Source of the DNA: Micromonospora sediminimaris | GTDB taxonomy: Bacteria; Actinomycetota; Actinomycetes; Mycobacteriales; Micromonosporaceae | Direction: 5' to 3' | Length of the DNA: 64,000 nucleotides | Assembly (NCBI GenBank): GCA_900112325.1 | Contig: FOLJ01000003.1 | Coordinates: 426,564-490,563 of the forward strand | Shown here: positions 25,747 to 33,788 of the stretch, one piece after another | How positions within the stretch are numbered: position 1 is the first letter of the stretch | Layout: every line of letters starts with the position of its first letter | The notes under the pieces: generated by a model | What the model was told of the DNA's origin: nothing | What the model saw: the letters and a program-made list of their open reading frames with translations, nothing else | The model's database searches: none | Translations under genes and position numbers: made by a program

Positions 25747-26478
25747 TCAGCCCGCCTCGCGCAACTCCGCCAACCGGGCCTCGATCTCCGCCAACTCCGC
25801 CCGCAACTTCTCGGCCTGCCGCTCCGCCTCCGACCGCTCGGCGGCCAGAATCTGCTCCACCGCCTCATGCACCCCCGGCACATCCACCAACGCCACCATC
25901 CGCAGCGCCTCCGCCGGCTTGAGCACATACGGCTTGGCCAACACCTTCCCACCCTGCTGCGCCGCGACCGTCCACTCGCCCTCGGCATAGGCCAACGTCA
26001 CCGTCAACCCCGCCGGCCCCTTCGGCTTCGCCGCCTTCACCGCCCGCCGAGCCGGCTTCGCCTCCACCTTCGACCCCACCGTCTCGTCCACCCTCGGCTC
26101 CTCCCGACCCGACTGCTCATCCCGCCCCGGCTGCTCCTCCCGACGCTGCTGCGGCACCCGATCCAACACGAACTCCGGCGTCACCACCGCCGGCTCGACC
26201 GGCGCCGGCTCCACCTTCGACTCCGCCGGCCGCCGACCCGCACCCCGCGGCGCCACCGCCACATCGGCGGGGGAGAAGGGCAACTCGTCACGCCCGAACC
26301 GCACCACCACGAACTCGTCGGACTCCGCCGGATCGGTCAACTCCACCACCTGACCCAACTGACCGGCGATCTGACCGGCCGCCGCCGTGAACACCACCTT
26401 CGGCTTACGCCCCGCGGCCAACGCCTCCCGGATGCCGCGCACCTCGTCCTCGGACAAACCCTGACCAGCGGCACCCAT
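25747..26478 (-). CDS. Hypothetical protein with C-terminal coiled coil
   Basis: I do not recognise this 243-residue protein. It has an N-terminal folded stretch (LSEDEVRGIREALAAGRKPKVVFTAAAGQIAGQLGQVVELTDPAESDEFVVVRFGRDELPFSPADVAVAP), a central charged, Pro/Glu-rich linker (about residues 85–150), a short β-rich segment (GLTVTLAYAEGEWTVAAQQGGKVLAKPYVLKPAEALRMVALVDVP) and a C-terminal coiled coil (AAERSEAERQAEKLRAELAEIEARLAELRE). No signal peptide or membrane segment. Codon use is like its neighbours. A nucleic-acid or scaffold role is possible but not shown. ATG start at 26478. Confidence 0.75.
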   Translation of the reverse strand: MGAAGQGLSEDEVRGIREALAAGRKPKVVFTAAAGQIAGQLGQVVELTDPAESDEFVVVRFGRDELPFSPADVAVAPRGAGRRPAESKVEPAPVEPAVVTPEFVLDRVPQQRREEQPGRDEQSGREEPRVDETVGSKVEAKPARRAVKAAKPKGPAGLTVTLAYAEGEWTVAAQQGGKVLAKPYVLKPAEALRMVALVDVPGVHEAVEQILAAERSEAERQAEKLRAELAEIEARLAELREAG

Positions 26479-26550
26479 CGCCCAACCTCATTCCTCGTAC
26501 ACGTGTTCAGCCGCCTGCCTTGATACCAGCAGCCAGCGACAACCCGAAGA

Positions 26551-27012
26551 TCAGCCCCCCAACGCCCGCAACGCCCGATCGGCATGCTCATTCATGCCCA
26601 ACTCGCTGTGCACCACCTCGACGACCCGCCGATCGACCCCGATCACGAACGTCATCCGCCGGGTACTCAACGGACCCAACGGCAGCCGCCGCCGCACCCC
26701 GAACCGCTCGGCCACCACGCCGTCCGGATCCGACAACAACGGATAGTCGAAACCGTGCAACCGCGAGAACTCCGCCTGACGCCGCACCGAATCCCGGCTG
26801 ATGCCCACCCGCTGCGCCCCGACCGCCGCGAACTCCGCCGCCAGATCCCGGAAGTGACAACTCTCCGCCGTGCACCCCCGCGTCATCGCCGCCGGATAGA
26901 AGAACAACACCACCGGCCCCGCCGCCAGCAACTCCGTCAACCGCCGCGGCCGACCCGTCTCGTCCGGCAACTCGAAATCCTCGACCAGATCCCCGACACC
27001 TACACCCGCCAC
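26551..27012 (-). CDS. Peroxiredoxin, PrxQ/Bcp type
   Basis: This thiol peroxidase of 153 residues reduces hydroperoxides. The active site reads FFYPAAMTRGCTAESCHFRDL: peroxidatic Cys47 in the PxxxTxxC motif and resolving Cys52 five residues later, the CxxxxC spacing of atypical two-cysteine PrxQ/Bcp enzymes. Further family blocks are VGISRDSVRRQAEFSRLHGFDYPLLSDPDG and RRMTFVIGVD. The GTG at 27012 is chosen because GGGAGGG precedes it by about 5 bp; longer frames run into unrelated antisense sequence. The electron donor is not in the window. Confidence 0.88.
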   Translation of the reverse strand: MAGVGVGDLVEDFELPDETGRPRRLTELLAAGPVVLFFYPAAMTRGCTAESCHFRDLAAEFAAVGAQRVGISRDSVRRQAEFSRLHGFDYPLLSDPDGVVAERFGVRRRLPLGPLSTRRMTFVIGVDRRVVEVVHSELGMNEHADRALRALGG

Positions 27013-27153
27013 GAGCCCTCCCCACCGACACCATCGCCGCGAGCGTAAGCCATCGCCCACCACCGACCGTGCGCTCGACCACACCGCGCTACCCGCCACC
27101 GCCACCACGCCGGTAACGTCCCCGACACCGGCTCGGGGCAGGGGAGAGGTCCA

Positions 27154-27882
27154 TTGGCCAACGTCACCGTCATCACCGGCGGCAGCCGCGGCATCGGCGC
27201 CGCCACCGCCCGCCGCCTCGCCCACACCGGCCAGCACATCGCCATCGGCTACCGCCGCGACCACACCGCCGCCGACACCGTCGTGGCCGAACTGCGCGCC
27301 ACCGGCGTACGCGCCATCGCCGTCCCCGCCGACACCCGCGATCCCGACCAGGTCACCGCCCTGTTCGACGCCGCAGCCGAACTCGGCACCCTCACCGGCC
27401 TGGTCAACAACGCCGGCATCACCAGCCCGATCGGCCCCTTCACCGACCTCGACCCCGACGACCTGCGTCGCGTCGTCGACGTCAACCTCATCGGCTACGT
27501 CCTCTGCGCCCAACAGGCCGCCCGCCGGATGAGCGACGGCGCCGCCATCGTCAACCTCTCCTCCGTCGCCGCCACCCTCGGCAGCCCAGGGGAGTACGTC
27601 CACTACGCCGCCGTCAAAGCCGCCACCGACGCGCTCACCACCGGCCTGGCCAAGGAACTCGCCCCCCGCGGCATCCGCGTCAACGCCGTCGCCCCCGGCA
27701 TCATCCGCACCGACATCCACGCGCTCTCCGGCCAACCCGACCGGCCCAACCAAGCCGCCGGCCGGATCCCACTCGGCCGCCCCGGCGAACCCGACGAGGT
27801 CGCCGCCGCCGTCGCCTGGCTGCTCAGCCCCGACGCCTCCTACACCACCGGCGCTATCCTCCGCGTCGGCGGCGGCCTCTGA
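27154..27882 (+). CDS. SDR family oxidoreductase (FabG-like)
   Basis: The 242-residue protein is a classical short-chain dehydrogenase. Visible are the cofactor-binding TGGSRGIG (residues 8–15) with an RR pair favouring NADPH, NNAG (about residue 87), the catalytic SSVAATLGSPGEYVHYAAVKAATDAL with Ser, Tyr and Lys, and the PG at APGIIRTDIHAL. It resembles 3-oxoacyl-ACP reductases and glucose dehydrogenases; the substrate is not predictable. The TTG start at 27154 is preceded by GGGGAGAGG. It is a single gene on the plus strand, followed by a small ORF after 149 bp. Confidence 0.86.
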   Translation: MANVTVITGGSRGIGAATARRLAHTGQHIAIGYRRDHTAADTVVAELRATGVRAIAVPADTRDPDQVTALFDAAAELGTLTGLVNNAGITSPIGPFTDLDPDDLRRVVDVNLIGYVLCAQQAARRMSDGAAIVNLSSVAATLGSPGEYVHYAAVKAATDALTTGLAKELAPRGIRVNAVAPGIIRTDIHALSGQPDRPNQAAGRIPLGRPGEPDEVAAAVAWLLSPDASYTTGAILRVGGGL

Positions 27883-28031
27883 CCGCCGACCCGCCAGCGC
27901 CAGACGGCGCAGGCACGACGCCAACGAGCCAGGCCGAGCGGGAATGCGCGCCGGTCACCCGGGTAGCCCCACGAAGGCCGCCACCGCGCTCCGGGCGCCC
28001 GGCGGCTACCCGACGCAGGAGGGGAGCAGAC

Positions 28032-28199
28032 ATGCAGACCACCTACGACTCGGTGGACGACCTGGCCGCGGCGCTGCGCCGGGCGGCGTCCGCCCACGAC
28101 CGCCACGAGAAGAAACTCGGCCACCCCGACCCCGACTGGCCGGACTGGTACGCCCGACACATGGTCGACGAGCGCGCCGGCCACCAACAGCACCGCTGA
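28032..28199 (+). CDS. Small conserved-looking protein of 55 residues
   Basis: This short protein reads MQTTYDSVDDLAAALRR…HDRHEKKLGHPDPDWPDWYARHMVDERAG. The tryptophan-rich WPDWYARHMVDE C-terminal part is characteristic of a small actinobacterial family often encoded near cysteine-hydrolase or reductase genes; the function is unknown. A strong ribosome-binding site AGGAGGGG lies 8 bp upstream of the ATG. The strong RBS and non-random composition are the support that it is a real gene. Confidence 0.7.
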   Translation: MQTTYDSVDDLAAALRRAASAHDRHEKKLGHPDPDWPDWYARHMVDERAGHQQHR

Positions 28200-28229
28200 G
28201 CGTTGAACCGCCGGTACCCGTGCCCGCCG

Positions 28230-28952
28230 TCAGGCAGGCCACGGCACCTCGTGGTACGTGATCCCCGAGGAGATGGTGACAACATGCTGGTGCCGCCGCA
28301 ACGGACCGTCCCGTAGCGCGTCGAGGTCGACCGGTCGCGCCTCGACGAAGACCGTAGGCCAGGTGAGATCCGGAACGGGCTGGCTGTTCAGGGGATCGCC
28401 GAGCCGTGACCATTCGGCCTGCCCAGTCCAGTCCTGTGCCCAGCCGACCTGAACAGTCCAGCCCCGCCCGGGGACGAGGTAGCCCAACCCGGGCTTGGGT
28501 AGCAGCAATCCGTCCTCGGTCCTGCCGTTCGCCGCGTAGTAACTCTCGATCTCATCGATGGCCGACTCGGTGGAGGGCACCAGCCCGGCAGCTCTGGCGT
28601 GCCTGTCGACCTCCCGCAGCACCTCCAGCAAGTCACCGTCGGCCCCGAGATACCTGGTCTCGGTGAGACCGCAACTGATGCGGTACTCGTCGTGGGCCCA
28701 CAGACCGTTCGTGTCGCCGGCATGGCAGATGTCCCGCGTTGCCACGGCGACCGGCCTGAGCGGCGACGCCCGGGCCACGTCGGAGAGCAGGATGCTGAGC
28801 TGCTCGGCGCTCGACGCACTTGCCTGCCGGACCGCTGCCGATTGCGCTTCCCGGCTGGCTTCCTCGCGCGTGGGTGCGTCCGACCCGCAGGCCGCCAGCG
28901 TGAACACCAGAGCTGCGGCTGCCGCCGACGTGACCAGGTGACGAGGAGTCAT
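28230..28952 (-). CDS. Putative lipoprotein
   Basis: The product of 240 residues begins MTPRHLVTSAAAAALVFTLAACGSDAPTREEA, a signal peptide with a lipobox LAAC whose cysteine would be lipidated (about residue 22). The mature domain holds three other cysteines (DICHAGD, RISCGL) and the segments YLGADGDLLEVLREVDRHARAAG and GRGWTVQVGWAQDWTGQ. No family is recognised. The ATG at 28952 is used since it places the signal at the N terminus; an earlier start at 28988 would only add a short leader. An inverted repeat (29101–29114) lies about 150 bp upstream. Confidence 0.75.
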   Translation of the reverse strand: MTPRHLVTSAAAAALVFTLAACGSDAPTREEASREAQSAAVRQASASSAEQLSILLSDVARASPLRPVAVATRDICHAGDTNGLWAHDEYRISCGLTETRYLGADGDLLEVLREVDRHARAAGLVPSTESAIDEIESYYAANGRTEDGLLLPKPGLGYLVPGRGWTVQVGWAQDWTGQAEWSRLGDPLNSQPVPDLTWPTVFVEARPVDLDALRDGPLRRHQHVVTISSGITYHEVPWPA

Positions 28953-29100
28953 GGTTGCGAGGATGCTGGCCGCAGTCAGACGAAGCATGAGTCGCCGTAC
29001 TCATCTCGCCGCATCGCCGACGTCGTGAACGCCAGAGGTGGGAAGCCGCACGTCGGCGGCCCCGCCTCTCCTCGACGACGACCATCCGCGCACCGATTCG

Positions 29101-29114
29101 ATAATGCACATTAT
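29101..29114. repeat. AT-rich inverted repeat ATAATG-CA-CATTAT
   Basis: A 6-bp perfect dyad in AT-rich DNA between the isochorismatase-type gene (stop 29171) and the lipoprotein gene (start 28952). On the minus strand it contains CATAAT, a good −10 hexamer for the lipoprotein gene. It resembles the motif at 29827–29850. Confidence 0.5.
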
Positions 29115-29170
29115 GTAACGTTGAGTGGGTGGGGCCCCTGCCCTGACCGATCCAGAGGCCCACCCGACGG

Positions 29171-29731
29171 TCAGCCGATGGGACCGAAGTTGACTTCGGC
29201 GGCCTGGACGGTCCCGGCCTGGCGGCCGGGTGCGCTGTGGAAGCTCCAGTACAGGTTGGTGTGGGCGATGACCTGCTCCGGCGGCGGCGCGCCGTAGGCG
29301 GTCAGGTCTTCCGTGGTGTGCGCGTCGCCGACAAGCGTCGCGTCGTAGCCGCGCACGAACGCGCCGTGCAGAGTCGACCGGATGCACGCGTCGGTCTGCG
29401 CGCCCGTGACGACCAGCCGGCCCACGCCGCGCTCGGCGAGCACCGCCTCCAGGTCGGTGTCCTCGAACGAGTCGCCGTAGCGCTTGTGCACCAACGGCTC
29501 GGTGTCCTCGCGGAGCAACTCGGGCACGTACTGCCAGGCCTCGCTGCCCTGCGGGAGGCCTTCGTCGGAGTGCTGCACCCAGACGACCGGCACGCCCTCG
29601 GCGCGCGCCTTACCCAGCACCGTGTTGATGTTGGCGATGACGCCGTCACGGTCATGGGCGTCCGCCACCACCCCGTTCTGCACGTCGATGACGAGCAGCG
29701 CGGTGTTGGGTCGCTCGGGCAGGGTCGTCAT
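29171..29731 (-). CDS. Isochorismatase-family cysteine hydrolase
   Basis: The protein of 186 residues belongs to the isochorismatase-like hydrolases, which cleave amides or enol ethers. The catalytic triad is in place: Asp16 in ALLVIDVQNGV, Lys83 in PLVHKRYGDSF and Cys116 in VVTGAQTDACI. Presence of the cysteine points to an amidase/nicotinamidase-like reaction rather than the isochorismate-specific type that lacks it. The metal-binding triad of true nicotinamidases is not evident. The ATG at 29731 is the natural start. It is divergent from a recombinase gene. Confidence 0.87.
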   Translation of the reverse strand: MTTLPERPNTALLVIDVQNGVVADAHDRDGVIANINTVLGKARAEGVPVVWVQHSDEGLPQGSEAWQYVPELLREDTEPLVHKRYGDSFEDTDLEAVLAERGVGRLVVTGAQTDACIRSTLHGAFVRGYDATLVGDAHTTEDLTAYGAPPPEQVIAHTNLYWSFHSAPGRQAGTVQAAEVNFGPIG

Positions 29732-29826
29732 GGTGCGCCTCCGGTGACGGTGAACTCGGTGATCGCACCGTAGCTCCGACCCCTGACAGAAACGCTCCCC
29801 TGCCCTCGGGCCCGGAACGTGAAAGT

Positions 29827-29850
29827 CATGCATAATATCCCTTATGCATG
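29827..29850. promoter_or_regulatory. Perfect inverted repeat over the recombinase start codon
   Basis: CATGCATAA (29827–29835), a 6-nt spacer and TTATGCATG (29842–29850) form a perfect 9-bp dyad. It includes CATAAT (29831–29836), a −10-like hexamer 8 bp before the recombinase ATG at 29844, so the mRNA may be leaderless and the dyad may be its operator. Confidence 0.6.
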
Positions 29851-30842
29851 ACAAGCAGGACGAATCGGTAACAACGCTGATCGAGGAGTTCCTGACCGCC
29901 CGGGCCACCCGTAAGCCCTCCCCGCACACCCAGGCGGCCTACCGGCGGGATCTGACCACCGTCGCCGCGCTCGCCGCGGAGCTGTCCACCCCTCCCCTCC
30001 CCCTGGCCGAGCTGCCCGTCGACTCGCTCTCCCCCAGGCTGATCCGGGCCGCGTTCGCCCGATTCGCCGCCGGCCGAGCGGCCAGCTCCGTCGGTCGGGC
30101 CTGGTCCACCTGGAACGGCTTCTTCTCCTTCCTGGTCGCCGAGCAGGTGGTGCCCGGCAATCCGATGCCGGCCGTGGGACGTCCCCGCACTCCCCTGCCG
30201 ACGCCCAAGCCGCTGCGCGGTGAGGACACCCCCGAACACCTGCTCACCTCGGCGGCACGGGCCGAGGGACGGCAGCGGGACCCGTGGCCGGAGCGGGACG
30301 TGGCGGTGCTGGCGCTGGCCCTGTGCGCGGGGCTGCGACTGTCGGAGCTGCTGGCATTACGGGTCGATTCGCTCGGTGGCCGCCCCGGTGAGCGCCGGCT
30401 GGAGGTGGCCGGCAAGGGCGGGCGCCCCCGGGTACTGCCAATCGAGCCGGATCTGGACGCGGTGCTGGCGAGCTATCTGGACAGCCGTGCCCGCCGCTTC
30501 GGCGCGCGTACGGTGCGGCAGGTGTCGCCGCTGTTGGTGGACCGTCAGGGTGAGCCGCTGCGCCGGGGCGGTCTGCAGTATCTGGTGGAGTCCTGCTACC
30601 GGCGGGCCGGGATCGTCGACCGGGTGCCGCGTGGGGCGCGGCTGCACGCGCTGCGGCACACGTTCGCCACCCGGTTGGCCGAGGACGGCGCCGGGGCGGC
30701 GGAGATCATGCGGCTGTTGGGGCACGCGTCGTTGGCGTCGTCGCAGACGTACATCGAGGTGACGTCGGGGCAGCAGCGGGAGGCGGTGCGGGCCAACCGT
30801 ACGAACCGGGCGTTGGCGGGGCTGCTGCCGGCTCCTGACTGA
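29844..30842 (+). CDS. Tyrosine recombinase / phage-type integrase
   Basis: The protein of 332 residues has an N-terminal core-binding domain (PSPHTQAAYRRDLTTVAALAAEL) and a C-terminal catalytic domain with Arg in LRLSELLALRVDSL, HALRHTFATRL, the second His in LLGHASLASSQ, and Tyr in TYIEVTSG. It differs clearly from the recombinase at 1423–2421 in its linker and C terminus. XerC/XerD-like dif resolution or element integration are both possible; no tRNA or att duplication is visible nearby. The ATG lies inside a perfect inverted repeat and lacks a Shine–Dalgarno sequence, which suggests leaderless translation. Confidence 0.85.
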   Translation: MHDKQDESVTTLIEEFLTARATRKPSPHTQAAYRRDLTTVAALAAELSTPPLPLAELPVDSLSPRLIRAAFARFAAGRAASSVGRAWSTWNGFFSFLVAEQVVPGNPMPAVGRPRTPLPTPKPLRGEDTPEHLLTSAARAEGRQRDPWPERDVAVLALALCAGLRLSELLALRVDSLGGRPGERRLEVAGKGGRPRVLPIEPDLDAVLASYLDSRARRFGARTVRQVSPLLVDRQGEPLRRGGLQYLVESCYRRAGIVDRVPRGARLHALRHTFATRLAEDGAGAAEIMRLLGHASLASSQTYIEVTSGQQREAVRANRTNRALAGLLPAPD

Positions 30843-30968
30843 GCTGACGCGGCCGGTGGTGTGGCAGGCTGGCGAGGACGCGACTGGCGGCATCGGGGAT
30901 GGGATCGACCATCGGGAAGCTCGTCGTGGGGGGTCGTCCGCCTGGGCCTGCCACGGGCGAGGTGAGCC

Positions 30969-31874
30969 ATGTCGACGACGGCGCGGTTGCTGCCGGGTGT
31001 GCCGGTGGCGGAGGAAATTCTGGCCCAGGTGGCCGAGGGGGTGGCGCAGCTGCGGGCGGCGGGGGTGACTCCGACGTTGGCGACGGTGCTGGTGGGTGAC
31101 GACGAGGCCAGCGCCGGTTACATCCGGATCAAGCAGCGGCGGGCGGCGGAGCTGGGTTTCGCCTCGCCGCACGTACGGTTGGCGGCGTCGGTGTCGCAGG
31201 CCGACGTGCACGCGGTGCTGGCCGACTTCAACTCCGATCCTGGGGTGCACGGGGTGTTGGTGCAGCACCCGATCCCCGGCGGTCTGGACTACGACCGGGC
31301 GTTGCAGACCCTCGCCCCGGATCTGGACGTGGACGGGATGCATCCGGTGAACATGGGGCGGCTGGCGTTGGGGTTGCCGGGACCGCTGCCGTGCACGCCG
31401 GCGGCGATCGAGGCGTTGTTGGCGTACCACGGGGTGCCGGTGGCTGGTCGTGAGGTGGTGATCCTGGGTCGTGGGGCGACGTTGGGGCGGCCGTTGGCGA
31501 TGCTGCTGGCGCAGAAGCGGTCGACGGCGAACGCGGCGGTGACGGTGGTGCACACGGGGGTGGCGGACTGGCCTCGGTATACGCGTCGGGCGGAGATTCT
31601 GGTGGCGGCGGCCGGGGTGCCGGGCATCGTGCGGCCGGAGCATGTGCGCCCGGGTGCGGTGGTGGTCGGTGGTGGGGCGCGGTACGCGGGGCGTCGGTTG
31701 CTGCCGGACGTCGATGAGTCGTGTGCGCGGGTGGCGGGGGCGATCACGCCGAGGGTCGGTGGGGTGGGTCCGGTGACGGTGGCGATGTTGTTCCGGAACG
31801 CGTTGCGGGCGGCCCGGTCAGCGGCTGGCCAGGTGCTTCGCCAGGGCGGTGGCGCTGAGGCACTACCTCGGTGA
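30969..31874 (+). CDS. folD: Methylenetetrahydrofolate dehydrogenase/cyclohydrolase
   Basis: FolD oxidises 5,10-methylene-THF to methenyl-THF with NADP and hydrolyses it to 10-formyl-THF, supplying one-carbon units. In this 301-residue protein the catalytic region is DDEASAGYIRIKQRRAAELG with the Tyr and Lys of the family, the second block is GVLVQHPIPGGLDYDRAL, the NADP site is VILGRGATLGRPLAMLLAQKRSTANAAVTVVHTG, and the C-terminal PRVGGVGPVTVAMLFRNAL is the usual PGGVGPMT segment. VQHPIP replaces the more common VQLPLP. Glycine cleavage genes elsewhere in the window feed the same folate pool. A strong terminator follows. Confidence 0.92.
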   Translation: MSTTARLLPGVPVAEEILAQVAEGVAQLRAAGVTPTLATVLVGDDEASAGYIRIKQRRAAELGFASPHVRLAASVSQADVHAVLADFNSDPGVHGVLVQHPIPGGLDYDRALQTLAPDLDVDGMHPVNMGRLALGLPGPLPCTPAAIEALLAYHGVPVAGREVVILGRGATLGRPLAMLLAQKRSTANAAVTVVHTGVADWPRYTRRAEILVAAAGVPGIVRPEHVRPGAVVVGGGARYAGRRLLPDVDESCARVAGAITPRVGGVGPVTVAMLFRNALRAARSAAGQVLRQGGGAEALPR

Positions 31875-31890
31875 CCGCGCCCTGAAATCG

Positions 31891-31925
31891 GGGAGGCGGC
31901 AACAACGCTGTAGTTGCCGCCTCCC
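31891..31925 (+). terminator. Hairpin terminator after folD
   Basis: A perfect 13-bp stem GGGAGGCGGCAAC (31891–31903) and its complement (31913–31925) flank a 9-nt loop, 16 nt after the folD stop. No U-tract follows. Confidence 0.75.
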
Positions 31926-31997
31926 GGGGGCCGGACACCGCGACAACCCTGATGTTGCTGGGGCGTCGGAGGAGCGGCGTCCGGCGGGTTCGCGGGG

Positions 31998-32786
31998 TCA
32001 GGGGCGACTGCCGAGGTCGACGACCAGGGGGCGGTGGTCGGAGATTGTCGACAGTGGGGTGCGCACGGCGGTGACCGGGGGTAGCTGGTCGAAGCCGTGC
32101 CGGTCGGCGAGGATGTGGTCGAGTTGGACGCGGGGTTGCGCGGCGGGGTAGGTGGGCCGGCGGGCGAGCAGGTGCCAGCCGGAGACGACTCGGGTGGCCC
32201 AGGCGGGCAGGTTCAGGTCGCCGAGCAGGATGCGTGGGGCGGGTAGGGCGCGCAGGGCGCGGATGACCTGGCGGAGTTGGCGGACGTTCCAGCCGGCGAC
32301 GAAGGACAGGTGGGTGGCGGCGACGGTGAGGGGGCCGTGGGGGGTGTCCAGCACGGCGGCGAGGACGACGCGGGGTTCGTCGCGGAGCAGGATGAGGCCG
32401 CCGCCCGGGCCGGGCACGTAGACCGGGGAGCGCACCGGGGCGGGGTGCAGGCGGGTGACGCGCCAGTGGGTGACCGGGTGGCGGGAGATCAGGCCGACGC
32501 CGTAGCAGGGTTCGCCGTGGCCGTCGTCGTCGTGGGTGAGGGGGCGGAACTTTTCGCCGGGGGTGCCGACAACTGCGGCGGCGAAGCGGTGCTCGGGTGC
32601 GCCGAGGGCCTGGGCGGCGATGGCGGTGAGGTCGAGGTTGCCGCTGCGGGACTGGTCACGGTCGACTTCCTGGAGGGCGAGGATGTCGACGTCGAGGGCG
32701 GCGACGGCGGCGGTCAGTCGGGCCGGGTCGACCAGGCCGTCGGTGAGGGACCGGCCGTGCAGCAGGTTGAACGTGGCCAGGCGCAC
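31998..32786 (-). CDS. Endonuclease/exonuclease/phosphatase family hydrolase
   Basis: The product of 262 residues has the metal-dependent EEP fold. Motifs are ATFNLLHGR (N-terminal Asn), DILALQEVDRDQSRSG with the catalytic Glu, LILLRDEPRVVLAAVLDTPHGPLTVAATHLS, ILLGDLNLPAW with the catalytic Asp and Asn, and LDHILADRHG … STISDHRPLVVDL supplying the final Asp-His. Such proteins cleave phosphodiester or inositol-phosphate bonds; the substrate cannot be predicted. No signal peptide, so cytoplasmic. It is convergent with folD. Confidence 0.87.
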   Translation of the reverse strand: MRLATFNLLHGRSLTDGLVDPARLTAAVAALDVDILALQEVDRDQSRSGNLDLTAIAAQALGAPEHRFAAAVVGTPGEKFRPLTHDDDGHGEPCYGVGLISRHPVTHWRVTRLHPAPVRSPVYVPGPGGGLILLRDEPRVVLAAVLDTPHGPLTVAATHLSFVAGWNVRQLRQVIRALRALPAPRILLGDLNLPAWATRVVSGWHLLARRPTYPAAQPRVQLDHILADRHGFDQLPPVTAVRTPLSTISDHRPLVVDLGSRP

Positions 32787-32822
32787 GCTGTCACCTTAGC
32801 GACGGCGTGGGAGAGTTGCCCG

Positions 32823-32909
32823 ATGCTGCGGGCGTTGTGCTGTTCGGTGCTGGTGTTTGTGGCGGTTGCCGGGATGGGGATCTGGGTGCGGCGTCGTCGG
32901 GGCCGGTGA
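32823..32909 (+). CDS. Possible 28-residue membrane peptide
   Basis: A 28-codon frame reads MLRALCCSVLVFVAVAGMGIW followed by VRRRRGR, a single hydrophobic helix with a basic C-terminal tail. GGGAG stands about 12 bp upstream of the ATG. It precedes the TauE/SafE gene by 54 bp on the same strand. The TM-plus-basic-tail design and RBS make it plausible, but there is no homology support and the frame could be chance. Confidence 0.3.
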   Translation: MLRALCCSVLVFVAVAGMGIWVRRRRGR

Positions 32910-32963
32910 GGCTGGCCACAGCCGGCGGTGTGAGCGGGGGGCCGGTGGGGAGAATCCCTGGTC

Positions 32964-33788
32964 GTGGAGTTGGACCCGGTGACCGTGGTGACGTTGCTGA
33001 CCGCCGCCGCCCTGGCGGGGTGGGTGGATGCGGTGGTGGGTGGTGGTGGGTTGCTGCTGTTGCCGGCGTTGCTGGTGGCGGCCCCGGGGATTCCTCCGGC
33101 GACGGCGTTGGGGACGAACAAGTTGGCGGCGATCGCCGGTACGTCGACGGCGGCGGTGACGTTCGCCCGCCGTACGAAGATCGATTGGGCGGTGGCGGGG
33201 CCGGCGGCGGCGTTGGCGGTGGTGTGTGCGGGTCTGGGTGCGGCGTTGGCCGGGGCGGTGCCGCCGTCGGCGTACCGGCCGGTGGTGCTGGTGGTGCTGG
33301 TGTCGGTGGCGTTGTTCGTGGTGCTGCGTCCCGCGTTGGGGGTGCTGGCGGTGCCGCAGCGGCGGACCCGGCCGCGGGTGGTGGTGGCGGTGCTGGTGGC
33401 CGGGGTGGGCATCGCCGCGTATGACGGGTTGATCGGTCCGGGTACGGGCACGTTCCTGGTGCTGGCGTTCACCGCGCTGGTGGGTGCGGATTTCCTGCAC
33501 GGTTCGGCGATGGCGAAGGTGGTCAACGCGGGCACGAACGCGGGTGCGTTGGCGGTGTTCGCGGTGACCGGGCACGTGTGGTGGCTGCTGGGTGCGGCGA
33601 TGGCGGTGTGCAACATCGCGGGGGCGTCGGTGGGTGCGCGGATGGCGTTGCGGCGCGGTTCCGGGTTCGTGCGGGTGGTGCTGCTGGTGGTGGTGCTGGC
33701 GTTGGTGGCGAAGCTGGGATACGACCAGTGGGTGGCTGGTTCAGCTGCGGCGGGAGGAGTCGAAGCGGCCGGCGCGGATCTCGCGTAG
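32964..33788 (+). CDS. Sulfite exporter TauE/SafE family permease
   Basis: The protein of 274 residues has about eight helices and the two family repeats: AGWVDAVVGGGGLLLLPALLVAAPGIPPATALGTNKLAAIAGTSTAAVTF near the N terminus and YDGLIGPGTGTFLVLAFTALVGADFLHGSAMAKVVNAGTNAGALAVFAVTG in the second half. The family exports sulfite, sulfoacetate or other small anions; the substrate is unknown here. GTG start at 32964. Its 3' end overlaps the convergent peptide deformylase gene by 48 bp, so transcripts from the two would be complementary at their ends. Confidence 0.88.
   Translation: MELDPVTVVTLLTAAALAGWVDAVVGGGGLLLLPALLVAAPGIPPATALGTNKLAAIAGTSTAAVTFARRTKIDWAVAGPAAALAVVCAGLGAALAGAVPPSAYRPVVLVVLVSVALFVVLRPALGVLAVPQRRTRPRVVVAVLVAGVGIAAYDGLIGPGTGTFLVLAFTALVGADFLHGSAMAKVVNAGTNAGALAVFAVTGHVWWLLGAAMAVCNIAGASVGARMALRRGSGFVRVVLLVVVLALVAKLGYDQWVAGSAAAGGVEAAGADLA

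Noticed and set aside
27013..27924. A longer peroxiredoxin frame beginning at 27924
   Set aside because: The extra 304 residues are antisense to the SDR gene and Gly/Val-rich; the GTG at 27012 has a good RBS.
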